From an uncultured Acetatifactor sp. (GTDB lineage Bacteria; Bacillota; Clostridia; Lachnospirales; Lachnospiraceae), in contig CAJUAH010000006.1 in assembly GCA_910584375.1 (NCBI GenBank), forward strand, positions 110,806 to 174,805: a stretch of 64,000 nt of DNA, in the 5' to 3' direction. Positions 24,972 through 33,458 of this stretch are shown here, piece after piece. The position numbers and the translations under genes are program-made. Under the pieces are notes generated by a model. The model saw nothing but the letters and a program-made list of their open reading frames with translations. It was not told the DNA's origin and ran no database searches. Each line of letters opens with the position of its first letter. Within the stretch, counting starts at the first letter, position 1.

Positions 24972-26144
24972 ATGGCAGGAAGAAAGAAAGCGGCACCGGA
25001 AACGGTGGAGGCGGAGGTTGTGAGCGAAGTAGCTGTGGCACAGCCGGAAAAGATGGAGTTTCGGTTAATCAATCCTACGGAGGATGGTTTCCTCCGGGTG
25101 ATTAAGTGGAACAAGGAAGAGCTGGAGGGGGCTGTAAGGCATAAGATAGCCGCATACCAGAATGTTGTCTACACAGAGGACAACATGAAACAGGCAAAGG
25201 CGGATCGGGCGGAGCTGAATAAGCTGACAAAAGCCATTGAGGAACGCCGGAAGATGGTTAAGAAAATCATCAATGAGCCGTATGAAGTGTTCGAGGCGGA
25301 GCTGAAGGAGATTCTGGCACTGATCCAGGAGCCGGTAGGCATCATTGACAGGCAGGTAAAGGCGTTTGAGGACCAGCAGAAAGAGGAAAAGAAAAAGAGC
25401 ATCCAGAAATCCTATGATGAAGTAATCGGGGATCTGGCGGAGGTTCTGCCTTTTGAAAAGGTTTTCGATGTTCGGTATCTCAACCAGACCTATAAGCTGG
25501 CTACAGCACAGGCAGAGGTAAAGGCAAAGGTTGAAAAGGTCCGTACTGATCTGGAGACAATCGACAGCCTGGAGAGCAAGTACAAGCTGAACGCAAAGGA
25601 TGTCTACATAAAGACTCTGGACCTCAGCAAAGCACTGGCAGAGAATAAGCGGCTGTCTGACCTGGAAGAAAAGCTGGAGGCTGAGAAGAGGCGCAAGGCA
25701 GAGGAAGAGGCTGAAAGGAAACGTCTGGCGGAGGAACGCCGCAGGGTAGCAGAGGAAAGAGCAAAAGCAGAGGAAGAGCAGAGAAAGGCGCTGGAGGCCC
25801 AGAAGAAAGCAGAGCAGGAATCTGCAAGTAAACAGCAGGAAATCGTGACTGAACCGGCGAAAAACGTGATTGAAAGCCAGGAAAGTGTAACCGAACCGGC
25901 TCAAAGCGTATCAAACGGGGCAGAAAACGGAACAATCCCGTGGGAAAGCGGATCGGAGCCTTCAGAGGCGGGCGCTATCCAGAGTATCGGGCAGCAGGCA
26001 TCTGTGGCGGTCGATCCGTTTGAGCATAAACAGGAAGAGAAGAGGTACCGCACAAAATTCTGTGCAGTAGGCACCAGGGCGCAGTTGCAGGCATTGATTC
26101 AGTTCATGAATGAGAACAATATCAAATACGGGAGGATTAAGTAA
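24972..26144 (+). CDS. DUF1351-like coiled-coil phage protein
   Basis: A 390-residue protein. The N-terminal 200 residues match the DUF1351 style (YTEDNMKQAKADRAELNKLTKAIEERRK, IINEPYEVFEAELKEI). A long charged coiled coil with EEEAERKRLAEERRR repeats follows at about 220-280. A low-complexity stretch with repeated VTEPA motifs comes next, and a short conserved C-terminus (YRTKFCAVGTRAQLQAL) ends the protein. Members lie in phage early operons near single-strand DNA metabolism genes; their job is unknown. AGGAGG precedes the ATG. Confidence 0.75.
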   Translation: MAGRKKAAPETVEAEVVSEVAVAQPEKMEFRLINPTEDGFLRVIKWNKEELEGAVRHKIAAYQNVVYTEDNMKQAKADRAELNKLTKAIEERRKMVKKIINEPYEVFEAELKEILALIQEPVGIIDRQVKAFEDQQKEEKKKSIQKSYDEVIGDLAEVLPFEKVFDVRYLNQTYKLATAQAEVKAKVEKVRTDLETIDSLESKYKLNAKDVYIKTLDLSKALAENKRLSDLEEKLEAEKRRKAEEEAERKRLAEERRRVAEERAKAEEEQRKALEAQKKAEQESASKQQEIVTEPAKNVIESQESVTEPAQSVSNGAENGTIPWESGSEPSEAGAIQSIGQQASVAVDPFEHKQEEKRYRTKFCAVGTRAQLQALIQFMNENNIKYGRIK

Positions 26145-26815
26145 TGAGCGAAGATTTTGAAAAGAGGCTGGATTTTGACAGCGATACCTTTGAGGAAATG
26201 AAAAGGGATATGAATTTCGTCCTGCAGAGGCTTATTGGGAATATGCAGGAGAAAGGCACCAACGAGGGCAGTATGACATTGAAAATTGATGTCACTATGG
26301 TAAAGGAGTTTATCCCGAACTACGATCCGGATATCAAGGGAGAATCAAGGGAAATCAGCAAACCTCAGTTTAAGCATAAGGTGACATCGGCCGTAAAGAT
26401 CAATGACGAGAAATCCGGCACTTTCAACAATGAAATGGAGCTGGTGATGGATGAAGAAACCGGGATATTCAAGTTGGTACCGATTGCGAACACTCAGCAG
26501 CGGAGCATCTTTGACGCGGATTTCCAGCAGCAGGATAAGGCAGGGGAAAGCGAGGGCGAAGAGCCTGCCGGTTCCAATGTGATTGAGGGAAAGGGAGTTC
26601 CGTTGCTGCCGGGGCCGGATAATTCCGGAGAAGTGATTGACGGAGAATTTAGAGAAGTGGATGCAGAGGCAGGAGAAACCGAAAGCAATCCGGAAACGGA
26701 GCCTGGCGAGGGCCTGGAGGACATCACGGAAGAACTCCTGGGCGGAGAAGAACCGGAAAACGGAGAGGACGATGGCTACGGTTACGAAGAGACGGAGGAC
26801 GGTTCAGAGGAATAG
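26144..26815 (+). CDS. Hypothetical phage protein with acidic tail
   Basis: A 223-residue protein coupled to the upstream gene by a one-base overlap (TAATG). The first 130 residues look folded (MTLKIDVTMVKEF, KPQFKHKVTSAVKIN, EMELVMDEETGIFKLVPI). The last 90 are extremely acidic and low in complexity, resembling DNA-mimic or disordered tails. It commonly follows DUF1351-like genes in such phages. Function unknown. Confidence 0.65.
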   Translation: MSEDFEKRLDFDSDTFEEMKRDMNFVLQRLIGNMQEKGTNEGSMTLKIDVTMVKEFIPNYDPDIKGESREISKPQFKHKVTSAVKINDEKSGTFNNEMELVMDEETGIFKLVPIANTQQRSIFDADFQQQDKAGESEGEEPAGSNVIEGKGVPLLPGPDNSGEVIDGEFREVDAEAGETESNPETEPGEGLEDITEELLGGEEPENGEDDGYGYEETEDGSEE

Positions 26816-26824
26816 GAGGAAATC

Positions 26825-27136
26825 ATGGCATTTGGGAAAGAGCGTATGAGTAGTTATGTGGACCGGGGAAACAAGCTGATTGCCAGCGGTAAAACGCAGG
26901 AGGCTATGAAGTTGGTGGAAAGAGGTCTGCAGCACTATTCGGAAAAGATCATCAATGCCATATCTCCATACGCAAAGGCAGACGCAGGGCTGATTGTATT
27001 GGTCCTGCGCCACCTGGCGGATGAAGTGGAGAGAGGCAATCCGGGAGCGAAAGAATTATATGAGGGCATGAAGAAGTGTGTCAATGCCCCTGCGCTCTCA
27101 GAGATTGAAAAGGTCAGAAAGGCGAACAGGTATTGA
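26825..27136 (+). CDS. Hypothetical phage protein (103 aa)
   Basis: A soluble helical protein (GKTQEAMKLVERGLQHYSEKIINAI and LADEVERGNPGAKELYEGM). AGGAGG precedes the ATG. No family is recognised. Confidence 0.6.
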   Translation: MAFGKERMSSYVDRGNKLIASGKTQEAMKLVERGLQHYSEKIINAISPYAKADAGLIVLVLRHLADEVERGNPGAKELYEGMKKCVNAPALSEIEKVRKANRY

Positions 27137-27138
27137 GT

Positions 27139-27387
27139 ATGGCGAAAAAGCATAGGACTGCTCTGCAGGATCAGCGGGAATTTGTTTCTGCATTTTACGG
27201 AGACGATTTCTGCGGGTGCTGCGGAGAGGAAAGCGAGGCAACGCTGGAGGAAATTGAGAGTGCAATAGCAGACTGTGAAATGCTGCTGCAGGAATCTATC
27301 ACGAGATCGGACAAAGCGGATATAGCATACTGGAGAAAAGCGCTCCAGGAGAATAAAGTGAGCAGGAGGGAACTGCTGGGCGCCTAG
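27139..27387 (+). CDS. Small cysteine-containing phage protein
   Basis: An 82-residue protein with CGCCGEES near the N-terminus and a helical C-terminal half. The ATG at 27139 is two bases after the previous stop; an in-frame TTG at 27133 overlaps that stop. The following 27388-27498 stretch has no gene I can support and contains a short GGCCG/CGGCC hairpin. Confidence 0.55.
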   Translation: MAKKHRTALQDQREFVSAFYGDDFCGCCGEESEATLEEIESAIADCEMLLQESITRSDKADIAYWRKALQENKVSRRELLGA

Positions 27388-27498
27388 ACGCATTGGGATG
27401 GCGAGCGGCGACCAATGTAATTACCAAAGCCTTTGCGGGCCGGATGCGGCCTAATGGTAGTCAAGCGGTAGCGGATATGTGTTTCGGCACTATCCCTC

Positions 27499-28245
27499 AT
27501 GCGCTTTATGGTAAGTTGGTCCGGTGGAAAAGATAGTACAGCAAGCATCATTCTGGCCCACGAACACCGTGAGCCGTTGGATGAAATAATATTCTGTGAA
27601 GTGATGTTTGATATACAGAACGGAATAAGCGGCGAGAATCCGCATCATATCCATTTCGTAAAAGAAGTGGCAAAGCCATTATTTGAGAGTTGGGGATATA
27701 AGGTCACAATCGTCAGGTCCAATATGGACTATCTGCATCTGTTTAATCGGATAATCAAGAGGCCGACAAAGCACACGGAAAACAAAGGGAAGAGATATGG
27801 GTTTCCTGGAGTTGGAATGTGTAATGTGCAGAGAGATTTGAAAATCAAACCGATAACTGAGTACAAAAGAAAGATCATAGAGCCAGTTACTCAGTACATA
27901 GGGATTGCGATTGATGAACCAAAAAGGCTGGAATCTCTAAGAAAGAAGAAAGACTGTATATCTCTGCTTGAAAAGTATGGCTATACAGAGAAAATGGCAA
28001 AAGAGAAGTGCATTGAGTACGGACTGTTCAGTCCTTGTTATGAGTTATCAAAAAGAGGCGGATGCTGGTTCTGCCCAAATGCAAAACTGGCAGAGCAGCG
28101 GGAAATAAAAAGGAGTTACCCGGAATTGTGGGAGCGGTTTGTGAGCCTAGAGGATCATATGGATGATGTGGCATATACGGCATTTAACCGATTCGGGAAA
28201 AGCCTACATGAAATCAATGCACAGCTGGAGCTTGAAAAAGTATAA
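27499..28245 (+). CDS. PAPS-reductase-like (adenine nucleotide alpha-hydrolase fold) protein
   Basis: A 248-residue protein with the PP-loop SGGKDS at residues 8-13, which binds ATP and adenylates a substrate in PAPS reductases, tRNA thiolases and DndC-like enzymes. The C-terminal half carries GGCWFCPNAKLAE, a cysteine pair of the type that binds a cluster or zinc in related phage proteins. It could take part in nucleic acid or sulfur modification; the substrate is unknown. No convincing ribosome binding site precedes the ATG, and ATG at 27508 is an alternative. The gene is visibly AT-richer than its neighbours, suggesting separate acquisition. Confidence 0.8.
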   Translation: MRFMVSWSGGKDSTASIILAHEHREPLDEIIFCEVMFDIQNGISGENPHHIHFVKEVAKPLFESWGYKVTIVRSNMDYLHLFNRIIKRPTKHTENKGKRYGFPGVGMCNVQRDLKIKPITEYKRKIIEPVTQYIGIAIDEPKRLESLRKKKDCISLLEKYGYTEKMAKEKCIEYGLFSPCYELSKRGGCWFCPNAKLAEQREIKRSYPELWERFVSLEDHMDDVAYTAFNRFGKSLHEINAQLELEKV

Positions 28246-28254
28246 GGAGGTAGA

Positions 28255-28560
28255 ATGGCACGGAATTTTATGTATGTGTACGAGAGGATATATAAAGAGC
28301 AGAACGCCATGCAGGCAGAGTTACGGAAGATTCCGGTTAAGGGAAAGAGGACATCTGCCGCTGATGTAAAGCGTATTCGGAACATAATCAGCGATTCCAA
28401 CTACCAGGTGGCGCAGGAGTGCCAGGTAATCGTGAGTTATCCTCAGATGCACATTGAGGGCACAGAGGTAGTGTTGGGAGAACCGTTGATAATGCTGCCG
28501 GACTGCAGGCTGATAAACACGGAACAGCTGAAGGATATTGAGTTAGGCAGGAAAAAATAA
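28255..28560 (+). CDS. Hypothetical phage protein (101 aa)
   Basis: A basic N-terminal half with helical YERIYKEQNAMQAELRKI, then a beta-rich part (VIVSYPQMHIEGTEVVLGEPLIMLPDCRL). AAGGAGG lies directly upstream. No family is recognised. Confidence 0.6.
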   Translation: MARNFMYVYERIYKEQNAMQAELRKIPVKGKRTSAADVKRIRNIISDSNYQVAQECQVIVSYPQMHIEGTEVVLGEPLIMLPDCRLINTEQLKDIELGRKK

Positions 28561-28574
28561 GGAGGATTGCAGGG

Positions 28575-28802
28575 ATGAATTTAGTGAAACTGAGGTTTTT
28601 AAGAGGCGGGGAGCCACAGGGCAGGGAGTATACCTACATCAGCAAAGAAAAGGTTGAGGTAGGCGACACTGTAATAGTGCGAAAGCCGGACGCCCAGGGA
28701 GCGGAGGCACCGAAAGGCATCATAACAATGGTCGATGTGCCGGAAACGGAGGTAGAGAGTTTCAAGGACAGGCTGAAGGAGATTGTCGGAAAGGAGGAAT
28801 GA
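28575..28802 (+). CDS. Hypothetical phage protein (75 aa)
   Basis: A small beta-rich protein (MNLVKLRFLRGGEPQGREYTY, VGDTVIVRKPDAQG) that resembles a short SH3-like barrel. AAGGAGG precedes the ATG. Function unknown. Confidence 0.6.
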   Translation: MNLVKLRFLRGGEPQGREYTYISKEKVEVGDTVIVRKPDAQGAEAPKGIITMVDVPETEVESFKDRLKEIVGKEE

Positions 28803-28809
28803 GGAAACC

Positions 28810-29067
28810 ATGAGGTCAGGTAATCCGTTTGGAGTGTGCAAGAATTGCGGAAAGCAGATTATGTGGATTCGGACAAAGGCAGGTAAGAATATGCCGGTAA
28901 ATCCGCAGATGATAAACTACCGCAGGCCGGAGGCCGGGAAGAAAGCCGAGGAAAAGCTGGTGACGCCGCAGGGAGAAATAGTAGCGGCGGACAGAACCGA
29001 TGGCAGGGATGCGGAAGGATTCGGCTATATTTCACACTTCGCCACCTGCACCAAAAGACGCAGGTAA
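28810..29067 (+). CDS. Small zinc-finger phage protein
   Basis: An 85-residue protein with CKNCGKQIMWIRTKAGKNMPVNPQ, a single N-terminal cysteine pair, and a distant FATC near the end. The pattern matches small zinc-binding proteins common in Firmicutes phages. The ATG at 28810 follows GGAGG; the longer frame starts at 28783 inside the previous gene. Confidence 0.65.
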   Translation: MRSGNPFGVCKNCGKQIMWIRTKAGKNMPVNPQMINYRRPEAGKKAEEKLVTPQGEIVAADRTDGRDAEGFGYISHFATCTKRRR

Positions 29068-29118
29068 AAAGAAAAGCCGCCCCTTTACGGAACGACTCGT
29101 GACTGAGTACATTATAAC

Positions 29119-29137
29119 TCGCATACGCGAGAAAGTC
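29119..29137 (+). promoter_or_regulatory. Inverted operator-like site before the late regulator
   Basis: CTCGC-ATAC-GCGAG is a perfect 5-bp inverted repeat just upstream of the ArpU-like gene, and its arms match the half-sites of the lysogeny control region. A single TGCGAG recurs at 29791-29796, after that gene. Both could extend repressor control to late-gene activation. Confidence 0.4.
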
Positions 29138-29151
29138 AAGGAGGCGACATT

Positions 29152-29727
29152 ATGGCAACGGATAAAAAGATACCATTGTATGTTCTGACGCAGGAGCAGA
29201 TCAACCAGATTGCTGCCGTAGCAGGGAAAGAGGCGGTGCAGGCATTCAGAGCAGAGCAGGTAAAGGCGGAGAAGAAAAAGGCTAGGGAAGAGAACAAGGT
29301 CAAGAAAACCAAAAAGATGCTCAGCTCGTACCGGAGGATGAAGGCTACGCTGTCAGACGAGGCAGAGTTCACGGAGGAAGAGAAAGTTGAACTCAGATGG
29401 AAATTCATACAGGACCTCATGGGGAGCGCAAGGGAGGCAGTAAGCAAGTCCGAGAGGGTAATCCAGGACGGAGAGAAACGGAGGCAGGAGGATTTATATT
29501 GCATCTACCGCATAGAAAAAGCGACTGAAATGTACCGGGAAGAGTGCGAAAGGTCCGGAAGTGAAGAGGCAAAGCGCCGATATAGGGAGCTGAGCATGAT
29601 GTATCTGGAGGATAGAGAATATTCGGTACAGGAAATTTCGCAGGTAGAAAAGGTAAGCGATAAGACGGTTTATAAGGATTTAGGGATAGCGTGCGGAATA
29701 GTGGCTATTTACCTGCTTGGGATATGA
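29152..29727 (+). CDS. ArpU-like late transcription regulator
   Basis: A 191-residue basic protein. A helical N-terminal two thirds is followed by a C-terminal HTH (YLEDREYSVQEISQVEKVSDKTVYKDLGIACG), resembling sigma-region-4 and the ArpU/late-activator class of Firmicutes phages. It lies at the end of the early operon, just before the change to packaging and structural genes, which suits an activator of late transcription. AAGGAGG precedes the ATG. Confidence 0.7.
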   Translation: MATDKKIPLYVLTQEQINQIAAVAGKEAVQAFRAEQVKAEKKKAREENKVKKTKKMLSSYRRMKATLSDEAEFTEEEKVELRWKFIQDLMGSAREAVSKSERVIQDGEKRRQEDLYCIYRIEKATEMYREECERSGSEEAKRRYRELSMMYLEDREYSVQEISQVEKVSDKTVYKDLGIACGIVAIYLLGI

Positions 29728-29870
29728 TTTGAACGCTCCCTGCGGCCATATAAAGCGCAGGTAGAAAAAGAGTAGGTAGACATTAGAAAATGCGAGTGTT
29801 ATTCTGGTATCAGCCAATCAAATGTCACCCCTAAAAAATAGCCAGTTGTTTTTCTTCCCGGATGCGGGCG

Positions 29871-29912
29871 GCGGGCCGAAAGGCTTGCCGCAATGCCCGG
29901 AGGATATATAAA
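29871..29912 (+). ncRNA. Structured intergenic RNA candidate with GAAA tetraloop
   Basis: In the 276-bp gap after the late regulator, GGCGGGCC-GAAA-GGCTTGCC can form an 8-bp stem with a GNRA loop. It is extended by CGGGC/GCCCG with a GCAAT bulge. No T-run follows, so it is not a simple terminator. No known family is recognised. Confidence 0.4.
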
Positions 29913-29960
29913 CAATCGGTTAAATAAGGCTATTTAGTGTACTTAGAACCGTCTGTATAG

Positions 29961-29966
29961 TATAAT
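29961..29966 (+). promoter_or_regulatory. -10 element of a possible late promoter
   Basis: TATAAT lies 38 bases before the DUF488-like gene, but no good -35 hexamer stands at 16-18 bp. This is the layout expected for a promoter needing an activator such as the upstream ArpU-like protein. Confidence 0.4.
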
Positions 29967-30003
29967 TATTATAAGGACAACAGACCAAAAGGAGTGATTT
30001 GAA

Positions 30004-30513
30004 ATGGTGATATGGATCAGCAGGTATAGCAATAAAGGGTTATCGGACGACAAGCATTATCCGGTAGGAATCAGCATCGGGCAACCGAGATTCCGGTTAG
30101 GGTACCAGCTGAGAGAGCAGTGCTACTCCCTGGCACCGAAAGGATATATGCTGAACATGGATATTGAGGCGTTCAAGAGAGCATATTACGGCAAGCTGGA
30201 GGGCATTGGAAAAGACAGAATCATCAGCATGGTAACAAAGCTGGATGAAAAGGCGAGAAGTGAGGGCAAGGAGCTTGTACTTCTCTGCTTTGAAGATGTG
30301 AGAGTGGAGGGCGATTGGTGCCACAGAACCATCTTCGCAGAATGGTGGGCGGAGAATGTAGGGGGAGTCATAGAAGAGCTGCCCGATCCGACACCGCCGA
30401 AAGCAAAGGGAAAGTCAAAGGACGACAGTAAGAAACCTGCCAAAGAGCCGACAAAGGAAGATAGCGGCTGTAAGCAAATGAGTTTGTTTGACTGCGGCAT
30501 GGCAGGGATTTAA
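30004..30513 (+). CDS. DUF488-like phage protein
   Basis: A 169-residue protein with the DUF488-style core: WISRYSNKGL at the N-terminus and LVLLCFEDVRVEGDWCHRTIFAEWW near residues 97-121, including the conserved cysteine and CHR motif. A disordered lysine/proline linker leads to a C-terminal QMSLFDC. That ending resembles clamp-binding QxxLF-type peptides; the resemblance is an observation only. GGAGTGATT precedes the ATG. It probably opens the late or packaging operon. Confidence 0.72.
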   Translation: MVIWISRYSNKGLSDDKHYPVGISIGQPRFRLGYQLREQCYSLAPKGYMLNMDIEAFKRAYYGKLEGIGKDRIISMVTKLDEKARSEGKELVLLCFEDVRVEGDWCHRTIFAEWWAENVGGVIEELPDPTPPKAKGKSKDDSKKPAKEPTKEDSGCKQMSLFDCGMAGI

Positions 30514-30530
30514 TATAATATCCGGAACTG

Positions 30531-30734
30531 GTGAAAGCATCACGTTTCCCTCCCAGGGAAGAGTTCCTGTTCATTGCAGGGTTCCGGTCCAACAACAACG
30601 GCATCGTATTCAGTGAGTACGGTGCCTTATTTTTGTGCAATGTGCTGTGGTGGGTATCAAAAATCTCCGGGGTTATACTTGGAGCCGCCTCAGCTTTTTG
30701 TATAGTTTTCACAATTCAAAGAAAGGAGCGATAG
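30531..30734 (+). CDS. Possible small membrane protein (67 aa)
   Basis: A GTG-initiated frame with one strong hydrophobic segment (VILGAASAFCIVFTI) and a basic end QRKER. It fills the 225-bp gap before the methyltransferase gene, but the ribosome binding site is poor. It may be a real membrane peptide or chance; otherwise nothing is seen in this gap. Confidence 0.3.
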   Translation: MKASRFPPREEFLFIAGFRSNNNGIVFSEYGALFLCNVLWWVSKISGVILGAASAFCIVFTIQRKER

Positions 30735-31813
30735 GCAAATGGCATTTTTCATGAATCCGGGCGCAATGTTCCTGGGGTGTCTGGGTACCTCAGAACAGAA
30801 ATTCCTCGTAAAGCTGATTGAGACGGCAGCGCAATCCGGATATACCAGGTTCGTAGAGCCTTGTGCGGGTACATTCGCTATGGCAAATCTGGCGGTGCAA
30901 AATGGGTTCAAGCCGGAGCAGATTGAAACCAGCGATGTGAATATGATGTCTACGGTGCTTGGGTATGCCATCACGGGCCAGTCATTAGAGCCTCTGGAAA
31001 TTCATGCACAAGGCTTTGAGGATTCGGAGCTGCTTGACCCGGCAACGGCATTGTACGCACAGCTGTACCTCAGAACATCAAAAAACGCAGGCAATGACTA
31101 TTTCTACCAGATGCTTACGGACCTACGGCTGAGACGGAAAGATCACATAGAGAGTATCAACCGGCAGATTGAGGTTGTGCGGAATCTCCTGCATGGCATG
31201 AGCTATAGGCCGCTGGATATGTGGGAGCATCTGAAAGAGGTACTGGACGATCCTCATGCCCTGGTTATTGCAAATCCGCCAACTTACTTTTCCGGATATG
31301 AGAAGTTTTACGATACCCAGGGCAAAATGACATGGAAAGAGCCGGAGTATCAGCTGTTCGATCCGGAAACCGGACACCTGCAGTTCTACGATATGTGCAT
31401 GGGGGCGAAGGCGCTAGTCCTCTGCTATCAGGAAAAGAGGGTAGGCGAGGCGGTAGGATATACGATATATGCCCGGTCTGGTACCAGGGCAGATTTGAAC
31501 GCCTACATCACAACGAACCGGGAGGAAGAGGCGACAGCCCTTGCCAACGGAAAGAAGATTAAGCGTCCTTCAGAAAGTAAGCTGGAGCCGCTGGACTGCA
31601 GTATGCTGCCGAGGGATTATGAAATCAAAGAGGACAGCAAAGTGCAGGTGATTCCGATTAAGGCAGCACAGGCCCAGTATTACCGTGTCCTATGGACGCA
31701 TAATTTCGTGGGTTCCTCAGCCACCTACAACCGGGCATTACTGATAGATGGCTATGTGGCCGGAGTGTTCGGCATATCGAAGATGGCCGCAGATTCCGTT
31801 TTTGTCTGGTATG

Positions 31814-31821
31814 TGATGAAA
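31814..31821 (+). other. Left attachment core (attL) of the nested element
   Basis: TGATGAAA matches exactly the 8 bp at 39635-39642. Seven of the eleven bases just outside the core also match between the two sites. In the reconstructed empty site the core is flanked by GGTA and TACC in inverted orientation, the usual layout of a tyrosine recombinase crossover site. Confidence 0.85.
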
Positions 31822-31928
31822 TTTCTAAATGTACGGTTTATCCCTGTCCTTTGCGTTCCGTATAGCGCATTTTACAGGGCTTTCCCTGCAGTCAATCTTT
31901 TATCTTTGTTTATTTCAATCCTTTATTC

Positions 31929-31948
31929 GTACCGGAATTTGTACCAGA
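31929..31948 (+). repeat. Left arm-type site pair of the nested element
   Basis: Two copies of GTACC(A/G)GA separated by ATTT lie about 108 bp inside the left core. The same pair occurs inside the right core at 39553-39571 in the same orientation. They are likely integrase arm sites. Confidence 0.6.
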
Positions 31949-32006
31949 ATTTGCACAAAAAGAGCCAGTACCAATGCCCTGTATGGCGGTGGTGCTGACT
32001 CTGGCT

Positions 32007-33230
32007 TTAACAGATTTTGATTTTGGAGCTGAGGTCTTTCATGGTTTCCTGTATCTTATCGTCCGTGGCATGAGCATAGATATTCATGGTGGTCTTGATG
32101 TCCTTGTGGCCCATGATTGCCTGGATCACTTTCACATTGCTTTCATTCTCGCAGAACCGGGTACAGAATGTGTGCCGGAGAACGTGCGGGGAGAAGTCCG
32201 GGAGTAATTCCGGTTCCCTTTTCTCAACCCTTGCCCGTTCCGATTCCTGGCGGTTGTAGGCGTTCACAATCCTGGTGATGATGGCATTTAGCCCGGTTTG
32301 CATATAGGGCGTTCCTGTGGAAGTGTGGAAAACAAAGTCCGTATATCCGTCAATCGTGGCCGTTCCGTGTATGCCGGTCATAAAATCATATTGCCGTTGC
32401 CATAGCAGTTGCTTTTTCAGTTCCGGGAGGATCGGGATTTCCCTAATCCCGCTTTTGGTTTTCGGTGTGCTGACATGGAACACTCTTTTGCCGTTCACTC
32501 TGGAATAATTCATAATGTGGTTTATGCTTATGACATTCCTTTTCAGATCAATGTCTTTCCAGGTTAGCCCGGTCAGTTCTCCCAATCTGGCGCCGGTACC
32601 CAGGAAGAAAGCGAACATAGGCAGATAGACCTTGTATTTCTTATTGCCGGAGAGAAAGTCGATAAACAATTCCTGTTCTCTGACGCTCAATGCCTGGCGG
32701 TGCTGAGGTTCCTTGTGCTCGATTTTCTGGAACGCATTGATAGCAGGATTTTCCGTTATCAGTCCGTCATTCTGAGCGTCCGAAAGAGAGCCGTAAATGA
32801 TGATATGCACATTATGTACCGTGGCTGTGGCAAGCCCGTTTTCTTCGCTCAGTTTCTTATAAAGCTCAATGATGTGCATACGCTTGATTTTGGAAAGCTG
32901 CATTTTACCAAGCGGGCTGTCCTGTACATAGTATTCCCATTCTTTCAAGTATCTGTCCCTGGTTGTCAGTTTCAGATTGCCCTTGTATAAGTCCATCCAT
33001 TTGCAGAACCATTCATTGAGCGTTATCTTTGTGGGGTTGCTGTAGATGCCGTTCTGGAGTTCTGATTCCTTGCGGACGATTTTCTTTTTCAGTTCGTTCA
33101 GGTCATTGTCGGTAAGCACGTACTGATGCCCGTCAATCATTTTCCTCCAGATGTAGCGCTGATCCGATTTCTGGCTCACATTCGGGGGCAGTACCCTTCC
33201 CCGGTGGTCCTTTCTGTTTTTCCCTGCCAT
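32007..33230 (-). CDS. int: Tyrosine integrase of the nested element (Tn916-type)
   Basis: A 407-residue recombinase of the Tn916/phage integrase group. The N-terminal arm-binding domain (RYIWRKMIDGHQYVLTDNDLNELKKK) precedes a SAM-like domain (about 70-170) and the catalytic domain with R215 in GTGARLGEL, H349 and R352 in SPHVLRHTF, H375 in IMGHKD and nucleophile Y385 in NIYAHATD. It lies next to the left core and is transcribed toward it. The ATG at 33230 is chosen for its AAAGGGGG site; an in-frame TTG lies 21 bases upstream. It is unrelated in detail to the prophage integrase at 15475. Confidence 0.95.
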   Translation of the reverse strand: MAGKNRKDHRGRVLPPNVSQKSDQRYIWRKMIDGHQYVLTDNDLNELKKKIVRKESELQNGIYSNPTKITLNEWFCKWMDLYKGNLKLTTRDRYLKEWEYYVQDSPLGKMQLSKIKRMHIIELYKKLSEENGLATATVHNVHIIIYGSLSDAQNDGLITENPAINAFQKIEHKEPQHRQALSVREQELFIDFLSGNKKYKVYLPMFAFFLGTGARLGELTGLTWKDIDLKRNVISINHIMNYSRVNGKRVFHVSTPKTKSGIREIPILPELKKQLLWQRQYDFMTGIHGTATIDGYTDFVFHTSTGTPYMQTGLNAIITRIVNAYNRQESERARVEKREPELLPDFSPHVLRHTFCTRFCENESNVKVIQAIMGHKDIKTTMNIYAHATDDKIQETMKDLSSKIKIC

Positions 33231-33247
33231 ATTGCAGATTCCCCCTT

Positions 33248-33427
33248 TCAAAGATGCCTTGCTATTTCTTCCAGTTCGCTTTCCTTCGGATTCCCTGGAT
33301 TGAAATTTTCTATCCCGGCCTTTTCGCCGAGTTCCTTGAAACTTTCTTCCCAGGTCTTTCCCTGGCTCATTCCCTGGAGTATGTGCGTTACAATCTTGCT
33401 GATGTATTCCGGGTTCTTTTCCTGCAT
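33248..33427 (-). CDS. Small protein upstream of the nested integrase (59 aa)
   Basis: A short frame beginning MQEKNPEYISKIVTHILQG and ending ELEEIARHL. It is helical and acidic, overlaps the possible TTG start of the integrase, and has an AGGACAGGGA ribosome binding site. Position suggests an integrase co-factor or regulator. No family is recognised. Confidence 0.55.
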   Translation of the reverse strand: MQEKNPEYISKIVTHILQGMSQGKTWEESFKELGEKAGIENFNPGNPKESELEEIARHL

Positions 33428-33458
33428 ATCCCTGTCCTTTCCGGGCGGTGCCGGGCAG

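Larger units (their letters stand above)
30739..31998 (+). pseudogene. DNA adenine methyltransferase, 5' part, interrupted by nested element
   Basis: Residues 1-361 are the N-terminal and catalytic part of an N6-adenine methyltransferase of the phage putative antirestriction type. The SAM motif FVEPCAGTFAMA lies at residues 38-49 and the catalytic NPPTY at 179-183. After codon 361 (31821) the frame runs 58 codons into the nested element and ends at TGA, and these 58 residues have no methyltransferase character. The native C-terminus lies at 39643-39975; joining the two at the TGATGAAA core gives one 471-codon frame. The truncated protein keeps the catalytic motifs, so some activity cannot be excluded. 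AAAGGAG precedes the ATG. Confidence 0.85.

Noticed and set aside
27388..27498. tRNA or small ORF in the gap before the PAPS-reductase-like gene
   Set aside because: No cloverleaf can be drawn, and the possible ORFs are below 20 codons without ribosome sites; only a short GGCCG/CGGCC hairpin is present.
31822..31998. Codons 362-419 of the truncated methyltransferase as a genuine C-terminus
   Set aside because: The residues change character at the core and the true continuation is found at 39643-39975, so this is read-through into the element.
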